Assembly: GCA_964531525.1 (NCBI GenBank)
Contig: CAZHDF010000010.1
Span: 1 to 40,093 of the forward strand
Direction of reading: 5' to 3'
Origin: CAYYWV01 sp964531525
GTDB taxonomy: Bacteria > Pseudomonadota > Alphaproteobacteria > JAAXGF01
Length of the DNA: 40,093 nucleotides
Shown here: positions 33,298-40,093 of the stretch, piece by piece
Position numbering within the stretch: position 1 is the stretch's first letter
Layout of the letters: each line of letters opens with the position of its first letter
Program-made: the position numbers and the translations under genes
The notes under the pieces: generated by a model
What the model saw: only the letters and a program-made list of their open reading frames with translations
Database searches by the model: none
What the model was told of the DNA's origin: nothing

Positions 33298-34085
33298 CGG
33301 AAACGACGGAAACCGGCCCGGTCGGCTTCATCGGGGTCGGCCATCTCGCGACTCATCTCGTCGAGGGGCTCGCGCGTGGCGCGCGGGCGCCCGCGATCCT
33401 GCTGTCCCCGCGCGGGGCCGAAGCCGCCGCCCGGCTCGCCGAGCGCTTCGGCGCGACGGTCGCCGCCGACAACCAGGCGGTCGCAGACGCCTGCGCCCTC
33501 GTGATCCTCGCGACGCCGCCGGGCGCGGCGGTCGCCGCCGCGCGCGCGGTGCGCTGGCGGGCGGAACAGGTCTTGGTTTCGGTCTGCGCGGGCGTTCCGC
33601 TCGCGCCCCTGGCCGAGGCCGTCCGTCCGGCGCGCGCGGTGCGCGCCATGCCGATCACCGCCGCCGCGCAAGGCGAGAGCCCGACGCCGATCTTTCCCCG
33701 CGACCCGGCGGTCGAGGCCTTGTTCGCGCGGCTCGGCCCGGTGCATCCCCTCGACGGCGAGGACGCCTTCGACGCGGCCGCGACCATCGCCACCTATTAC
33801 GGCTGGGTGTTCGCGGTTATCGACGAGGCCATCCGCTGGGCCAAGGATGCGGGCCTGCCCGCCGATACCGCGCGCCTTCTGGTCGCCGAGACCACCCGCG
33901 CCGCCGCCGGCATGCTTGCCCAACGCCCGGACGAAAGCGCGGCCGCTCTCGCCGAGACCATCGCGAAGCCCGGTAGTTTCACCGGCCACGGCCTCGATCA
34001 TTTACGCGAGCGCGGCGCGATCGACGCCTTCCGCGCGGCGCTCGAGGCGGTGCATGCGCGGCTCCACAAGGCCAACGACGGTTGA
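33294..34085 (+). CDS. Pyrroline-5-carboxylate reductase-like NAD(P)-dependent oxidoreductase
   Basis: A protein of 263 residues, ProC length. The dinucleotide motif is VGFIGVGHLATHLVEGL. LVILATPPGAAV, SVCAGVPLAPLAEAV, VRAMPITAA, and a C-terminal dimer region (LLVAETTRAAAGML, KPGSFTGHGLDHL) follow ProC order. The final motif has SFTGHGLDHL where ProC has a GGTTxxGL-type stretch, so it may reduce a different imine or pyrroline. Its ATG overlaps the stop of the B12 gene (ATGA at 33,294-33,297), so it is very likely translated with it. It ends 1 bp before the convergent SPOR gene. Confidence 0.85.
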   Translation: MTETTETGPVGFIGVGHLATHLVEGLARGARAPAILLSPRGAEAAARLAERFGATVAADNQAVADACALVILATPPGAAVAAARAVRWRAEQVLVSVCAGVPLAPLAEAVRPARAVRAMPITAAAQGESPTPIFPRDPAVEALFARLGPVHPLDGEDAFDAAATIATYYGWVFAVIDEAIRWAKDAGLPADTARLLVAETTRAAAGMLAQRPDESAAALAETIAKPGSFTGHGLDHLRERGAIDAFRAALEAVHARLHKANDG

Positions 34086-34086
34086 T

Positions 34087-34812
34087 TCAGCCCGCCGGGA
34101 CGACCCGGCACTCGACCTTGTGCTGGCGAAGTTCCTGGCAGAGCGCGCGCGCCCGGGCGGCGTCGGCGAGCGGGCCGGCGAGCAGGCGGTAATAGACCCC
34201 CTTCTCGGCCCCGAGATCGACCCGGGGGAAGCGCGCATCGAGCCCGCCGAGCAGCTTGCCGTAGGCCGCGCCGAGGCGCTTCCATTCGCGCTCCGCCGCC
34301 TCGCGGGTGCGGAACGAGGCGAGATGGACGGCGAAGCCTCCCGCGCCCGCCTTCGCGGCGACTTCGGGCGTCTCGCCGCCCGCGAGCCTGGCGAGCGCCG
34401 CCTTGGCCGCCGCCTCGCCCTTCTCTGCGGCGGCGCGCAACCAGCGTTCGGCGAGATCCCGGTCGGGGGCGATGCCCTCGCCTTCGAGATAGGCCATGCC
34501 GAGGCGGTATTGTGCGCGCGCCTCGCCCTGGGCCGCCGCCTTCTGGAACCAGCGCACGGCCTCGGTCGCGTCGCGCGCGAAGCCGAGCCCGGTGGCGAAC
34601 ATGAGGCCGATGCCGTACTGCGCCGCCGCCTCGCCCGCCCGCGCGGCGGGGCCCCATTCGGCGAGCGCGCCCGCGTAGTCCCCGGCGCGATAGGCGGCGA
34701 GGCCGGCGGCGAAATCGGCGCGCGCCGCCGGCACCGGGCCAAGAACCAGCAGCAAGGCGACCGCGAGGCCGCCCCAGCGCGAGGCTCCAAAGCGTGATGA
34801 CGATGCGCCCAT
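34087..34812 (-). CDS. Secreted Sel1-repeat / SPOR-domain protein
   Basis: The protein has 241 residues. A signal peptide (WGGLAVALLLVLGPVPAARA) is followed by three or four Sel1-type TPR units (about 28-150: AAYRAGDYAGALAEWGPAA, AQYGIGLMFATGLGFARD, AQYRLGMAYLEGEGIAPD). A C-terminal SPOR domain (about 165-240: GFAVHLASFRTREAAEREW, YYRLLAGPLADAARARALC) follows. SPOR domains bind denuded peptidoglycan at the septum, and Sel1 repeats bind proteins, so it is probably a cell-wall-associated scaffold. ATG 34812 is chosen because the signal peptide then begins correctly; its ribosome binding site is weak. Convergent with the ProC-like gene. Confidence 0.85.
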   Translation of the reverse strand: MGASSSRFGASRWGGLAVALLLVLGPVPAARADFAAGLAAYRAGDYAGALAEWGPAARAGEAAAQYGIGLMFATGLGFARDATEAVRWFQKAAAQGEARAQYRLGMAYLEGEGIAPDRDLAERWLRAAAEKGEAAAKAALARLAGGETPEVAAKAGAGGFAVHLASFRTREAAEREWKRLGAAYGKLLGGLDARFPRVDLGAEKGVYYRLLAGPLADAARARALCQELRQHKVECRVVPAG

Positions 34813-34948
34813 GGCCAAGGTTATCGCCCGAAACCGGTTGCGGAATGGTTGCGCGCGGAATGTCCCGGCGCGGGGCGGAAGCCTATCGCATCGCCGCCGC
34901 GACGCCAAACGCCCCCGCACAAGCGCCGAAAACGGGTCGATCCCGCGC

Positions 34949-34977
34949 TTGCGCGCGCCGGGGCGAGCGGCTACACA
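34949..34977 (+). promoter_or_regulatory. Possible cysQ promoter
   Basis: TTGCGC (34,949-34,954), a 17-bp spacer, and TACACA (34,972-34,977) within GCTACACA. This fits the alphaproteobacterial housekeeping -10 pattern GCTANAWC. It lies 25 bp before the cysQ ATG. Confidence 0.4.
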
Positions 34978-35002
34978 CGGGCGAGCCTTTTCCGGAGCCC
35001 TC

Positions 35003-35776
35003 ATGACCCAGCCCCGTCACGCGGCGCTCGCCGCAGATCTCCACCGCCTCGCCCTCGCCGCGGGCGAGACCATCATGGCCTATTACGCCGACGGCGTGAC
35101 CACGCGGCGCAAGGCCGACGCCTCGCCCGTGACCGACGCCGACGAGGCCGCCGAGCGGATCATCCTCGCGGGTCTCGCCCGGCTCGATCCCGAGACCCCG
35201 GTGGTCGCCGAGGAAAGCGTGGCCGCCGGCCGGGTGCCCGAGGTCGCGGGGCGCGCCTTCTGGCTCGTCGATCCCCTCGACGGCACCAAGGAGTTCATCG
35301 GCCGGAACGGCGAGTTCACGGTCAATATCGCGCGCATCGAGGACGGACGCCCGGTTCTCGGCGTGGTCTACGCGCCCGCCATCGGCGTGAGCTACCTCGC
35401 CCACGACGGCCGCGCCTTCAGGATTCGCGACGGCGGCGCGCCCGAGTCGATCCACGCCCGCCCCGCGCCCGCCGCCGGCCTGGTCGCCGTGGTCAGCCGC
35501 TCGCACCGCTCGCCCGAGACCGACGCCTTTCTCGCCGACTTCGCGATCGCCGAGGAACGCTCGGCGGGTAGCTCGCTCAAGTTCTGCCTGGTGGCGGCGG
35601 GCGAGGCCGACCTCTACCCGCGTCTCGGCCGGACCATGGAATGGGACACCGCAGCGGGCCACGCCGTGGTCGCCGCCGCCGGCGGCAGCGTGCGCCGGCT
35701 CGACGGTAGTGACCTCGTTTACGGCAAGCCGGGCTTCGAGAACCCGCATTTCGTGGTGCGCGGCGGCGGGAATTGA
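35003..35776 (+). CDS. cysQ: 3'(2'),5'-bisphosphate nucleotidase
   Basis: A protein of 257 residues in the inositol monophosphatase superfamily. It hydrolyses PAP/PAPS to AMP/APS, clearing a by-product of sulfate assimilation, in the cytoplasm. Metal-binding motifs are VVAEES (first Glu), WLVDPLDGTKEFIGRNGEFTV (the CysQ form DPLDGTKEF) and MEWDTAAGHAVVAAAGG. All acidic ligands are intact. ATG 35003 is set by GGAG 5 nt upstream; a longer frame reaching further up has no support. It is followed by a hairpin and tsaC. Confidence 0.94.
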   Translation: MTQPRHAALAADLHRLALAAGETIMAYYADGVTTRRKADASPVTDADEAAERIILAGLARLDPETPVVAEESVAAGRVPEVAGRAFWLVDPLDGTKEFIGRNGEFTVNIARIEDGRPVLGVVYAPAIGVSYLAHDGRAFRIRDGGAPESIHARPAPAAGLVAVVSRSHRSPETDAFLADFAIAEERSAGSSLKFCLVAAGEADLYPRLGRTMEWDTAAGHAVVAAAGGSVRRLDGSDLVYGKPGFENPHFVVRGGGN

Positions 35777-35781
35777 GGCAT

Positions 35782-35801
35782 GCGCGGCTTCGCCGCCGCG
35801 C
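35782..35801 (+). terminator. Hairpin between cysQ and tsaC
   Basis: GCGCGGC (35,782-35,788) pairs with GCCGCGC (35,795-35,801) around loop TTCGCC, 5 bp after the cysQ stop. There is no U-run, so it may be a weak terminator or a 3'-end stabiliser. Confidence 0.4.
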
Positions 35802-35847
35802 CCACAATACGCTAGACTGAGGGTCCATACGGAATTCCGGATCGATC

Positions 35848-36828
35848 ATGGCCGCCATCGCCGCAACGCCCGAGGAGATCGAACGCGCCGCGCGCGCGCT
35901 TCGCGACGGCCTGCTGGTCGCCTTTCCGACCGAGACGGTCTACGGCCTCGGGGCCGACGCCACCAACGCCGAGGCCATTGCCCGGGTGTTCGCCGCCAAG
36001 GGCCGCCCGGCGAGCAATCCGCTGATCGTTCACGTGACCGACGCCGAGGCCGCCGAGCGCGTGGCCGAAATGGACGCGCGCGCCCGCCGCCTCGCCGCGC
36101 GCTTCTGGCCCGGGCCGCTTACCCTGGTGCTGCGTCGGCGCGCCGAAGGCCGGATCGTCGCGGCGGTGAGCGCCGGGCTCGACACCATCGCGGTCCGAGT
36201 GCCGTCGCACCCCCTCGCCCGCGCGCTGCTCGCCGCGACCGACCGCCCGGTGGCGGCGCCGAGCGCCAACCCGTCGGGCCGCCTGAGCCCGACCACCGCC
36301 GCCCATGTGGCCGAGGCGCTCGGCGACCGGGTGGCGCAGATTCTCGATGCCGGCCGCTGTCCGGTGGGGGTCGAATCGACGGTCGTCGATCTCGCCGATC
36401 CGGGGCCCGCGCGATTGCTCCGCCCCGGCGGCATCGCGCGCGATGCGATCGAGGCGGAGATCGGCCCCCTCGCCGAGGCGACCGTCGCGACCGGCCCCGC
36501 GCGCTCGCCGGGCCTGCGCGCGAGCCATTACGCGCCGCGTCTTCCCCTGCGGCTCGGCGCGCGGCGTGCGCGCGCGGAAGAGGCGTTGCTCGCCTTCGGC
36601 GAGGAGGTGCCCGGCGGCGCGGCCGAGACCCTCAACCTGAGCCCGGCGGGCGATCTCGCCGAGGCCGCCGCCAATCTCTACGACATGCTGCACCGGCTCG
36701 ACCGGCCCGAGTTCGCGGCCATCGCCGTCGCGCCGATCCCCGAGCAGGGCCTGGGGGCGGCGATCAACGACCGCCTGCGCCGCGCCGCCGCGCCGCGCGA
36801 GGCCGCCGGCGACGAGAACGCGGCCTAG
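35848..36828 (+). CDS. tsaC: L-threonylcarbamoyladenylate synthase (Sua5-type, two domains)
   Basis: The protein has 326 residues, so it is the longer Sua5 form (YrdC domain about 1-205 plus C-terminal Sua5 domain) rather than the 190-residue TsaC. It makes threonylcarbamoyl-AMP from Thr, bicarbonate and ATP for t6A37 of ANN-decoding tRNAs. Signature stretches are FPTETVYGLGADATN, KGRPASNPLIVHV, APSANPSGRLSPTTAAHV and GVESTVVDL; the linker SPGLRASHYAPRLPL is typical of Sua5. It opens a three-gene run: the next gene starts 4 nt after its stop. Confidence 0.95.
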   Translation: MAAIAATPEEIERAARALRDGLLVAFPTETVYGLGADATNAEAIARVFAAKGRPASNPLIVHVTDAEAAERVAEMDARARRLAARFWPGPLTLVLRRRAEGRIVAAVSAGLDTIAVRVPSHPLARALLAATDRPVAAPSANPSGRLSPTTAAHVAEALGDRVAQILDAGRCPVGVESTVVDLADPGPARLLRPGGIARDAIEAEIGPLAEATVATGPARSPGLRASHYAPRLPLRLGARRARAEEALLAFGEEVPGGAAETLNLSPAGDLAEAAANLYDMLHRLDRPEFAAIAVAPIPEQGLGAAINDRLRRAAAPREAAGDENAA

Positions 36829-36832
36829 GGCC

Positions 36833-38277
36833 ATGACCGCAGCCGGCCACCGCCCCCCCTCGCCCGAGGCGCTCGCCCGGATCAAGGCGGCGGTCGGCCC
36901 CAAGGGCTGGATCGACGATCCGGCCGAGATGGCGCCCTATCTGGTCGAGCCGCGCGGGCGCTATCGCGCGCGCACGCCGCTGGTGGTCCGCCCGGCGAGC
37001 CGCGAGGAAGTCGCCGCCGTGGTCGCGATCTGTGCCAAGGAAAGAGTCGCCATCGTCCCCCAGGGCGGCAACACCGGGCTGGTCGGCGGCTCGATCCCCT
37101 TCGAGGCGGGCGCGGAAATCGTCCTGAGCCTCGCGCGCATGACGAAGATCCGCGCGGTCGACCCGGCCAACGACACCATCACGGTCGAGGCGGGCTGCCT
37201 GCTGGTCGACGTTCAGGCCGCCGCCGCCGCCGTCGACCGCCTGTTTCCCCTGAGCCTCGGCGCCGAGGGGAGCTGCCGGATCGGCGGCAACCTTTCGACC
37301 AACGCGGGCGGCACGGGGGTGCTGCGCTACGGCAGCGCGCGCGATCTCGCGCTCGGGCTCGAGGTGGTGCTCCCCGACGGCAGCCTGTGGGACGGGCTCA
37401 AGGGCCTGCGCAAGGACAACACCGGCTACGACCTCAAGCAGATCTTCCTGGGCGCGGAGGGAACGCTCGGCATCATCACCGCCGCCGTGCTCAAGCTGTT
37501 CCCGCGCCCGCGCGACGTGCAAACGGCGTTCGCGGGCGTGCCCTCGGTCGCGGCGGCGGTCGAGCTGTTCGCCCGCGCTCGCGCCGCCAGCGGCGAGGCG
37601 GTCAGCGCCTGCGAGATCATGCCGCGCATCGGCCTCGACTTCGTGCTGCGCCACATCCCCGACACTCGCGACCCGCTCGCCGGATCGCACGCCTATTACG
37701 TCTTGATCGAGCTTTCGGGCTTCGACCCCGCGGGCGGCTTGCGCGAGACCCTCGAGGACCTGCTCGGCGAGGCCCTCGATGCCGGCGTCGTCGAGGACGC
37801 GACCATCGCCGCCGACGCGGCCCAGGCCCAGGCGTTCTGGCGGCTGCGCGAGAGCCTGTCGGAGGCCCAGCGCCCCGAGGGCGGCAGCATCAAGCACGAC
37901 ATCGCGGTGCCGCTGTCGCGCGTCGCCGACTTCATCGCCGAGGCCGACGCCGCGGTCGCCGCCGCGCTGCCCGGCATCCGCCCGGTCGCCTTCGGCCATC
38001 TCGGCGACGGCAACATCCACTACAACCTGAGCCAGCCCCCGGGCATGGATCGCGACGCCTATCTCGCCCGCTGGGACGACTTCAACCGCATCGTCCACGA
38101 CATCGCCATGCGGATGGGCGGCAGCTTCAGCGCCGAGCACGGCATCGGCCGGCTGCGGCGCGACGAGCTCGTCCACTACAAACCCGCGGTCGAGGTCGCG
38201 ATGATGCGCCGGCTCAAGGCCGCCTTCGACCCCCAGGGGATCATGAACCCCGGCAAGATCGTGGAGGAAACGGTGGA

Positions 38278-38281
<4 letters not shown>
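36833..38281 (+). CDS. GlcD/D2HGDH-type FAD-binding 2-hydroxyacid dehydrogenase
   Basis: The protein has 482 residues. The FAD-binding PCMH domain carries VPQGGNTGLVGGSIP, GGNLSTNAGGTGVLRYGS, and NTGYDLKQIFLGAEGTLGII. The C-terminal cap carries FGHLGDGNIHYNL, which holds metal-binding His residues, and AEHGIGRLRRDEL. The family oxidises D-2-hydroxyacids (D-lactate, glycolate, D-2-hydroxyglutarate) and passes electrons to the respiratory chain or ETF. As a single-chain form without GlcE/GlcF it is closer to D-2-hydroxyglutarate or D-lactate dehydrogenases. Its stop overlaps the next start (ATGA). Confidence 0.92.
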
Positions 38282-40044
<1,763 letters not shown>

Positions 40045-40056
40045 ACGCCCGACTTG

Positions 40057-40093
40057 GAGTCTTTTCCACTTACGTGGAACCGCACCGGCCCGC
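40057..40093 (-). repeat. Right copy of the 37-bp inverted repeat found at both window ends
   Basis: Reverse complement of 47-83 with one mismatch. It begins 13 bp after the acyl-CoA dehydrogenase stop and runs exactly to the window edge, so the element probably continues beyond. It contains the same TTCCAC/GTGGAA hairpin (40,065-40,080). Confidence 0.75.

Noticed and set aside
35789..35818. TTCGCC-18-TAGACT as a tsaC promoter
   Set aside because: The -35 falls in the loop of the cysQ 3' hairpin and matches consensus poorly. The GCTAGACT -10 is suggestive but not enough.

Overview
The window looks like a chromosomal segment of a high-GC alphaproteobacterium, probably Rhodospirillales-like. 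GC is roughly 70% by eye and coding is dense. RNase E has the long acidic insert in its S1 domain and a C-terminal GWW motif, both alphaproteobacterial traits. The order amidase - PBP1A - RF2, divergent from rne, is also a familiar alphaproteobacterial arrangement. Twenty-three protein genes are supported, plus one 14-codon leader ORF. I see no rRNA, tRNA, CRISPR array, insertion sequence or prophage.

Layout. (1) 83-14,886 is core housekeeping. An AsmA/YhdP-like envelope protein is divergent from glnE. The minus-strand run amiC - mrcA - prfB is divergent from rne, and prfB needs a programmed +1 frameshift. (2) 14,902-22,437 holds a class I/II aminotransferase and a gamma-glutamyltransferase-like lipoprotein whose active site looks degenerate. 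These start head-to-head with an M48 metalloprotease/TPR protein, followed by glpK, a DsbA-family thiol oxidoreductase with a TTG start, and a DHDPS/NAL-family aldolase. (3) 22,434-23,777 is an ammonium transporter behind a near-consensus sigma-54 promoter, with an AT-rich dyad upstream. (4) 23,974-34,085 is an accessory catabolic region. It has two class III aminotransferases, a YtcJ-like amidohydrolase behind a short coupled leader ORF, and a PhyH-type Fe(II)/2-oxoglutarate oxygenase. It also has a tight three-gene operon: FMN/4Fe-4S/FAD oxidoreductase, a cobalamin-binding protein I cannot place in a family, and a ProC-like reductase. (5) 34,087-40,044 holds a Sel1/SPOR protein, cysQ, tsaC, a GlcD-type FAD oxidase and a DmdC-like acyl-CoA dehydrogenase.

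How the genes work together. Envelope functions (PBP1A, amidase, SPOR, AsmA-like, M48 protease, DsbA) and nitrogen control (GlnE, Amt) are mixed with central information genes (RNase E, RF2, TsaC). The region at 24-34 kb reads as use of an amino or N-alkyl compound: hydroxylation, transamination, flavin-dependent C-N oxidation, a B12 step and an imine/pyrroline reduction. The substrate is not deducible from sequence alone.

Both ends of the window carry the same 37-bp sequence in inverted orientation (36 of 37 identical). It lies just 3' of the terminal gene on each side. This suggests a dispersed intergenic repeat and possibly an assembly that broke at repeat copies. The best candidates for something undescribed are the B12-protein operon (29,520-34,085) and the GGT-like lipoprotein that lacks its nucleophile.
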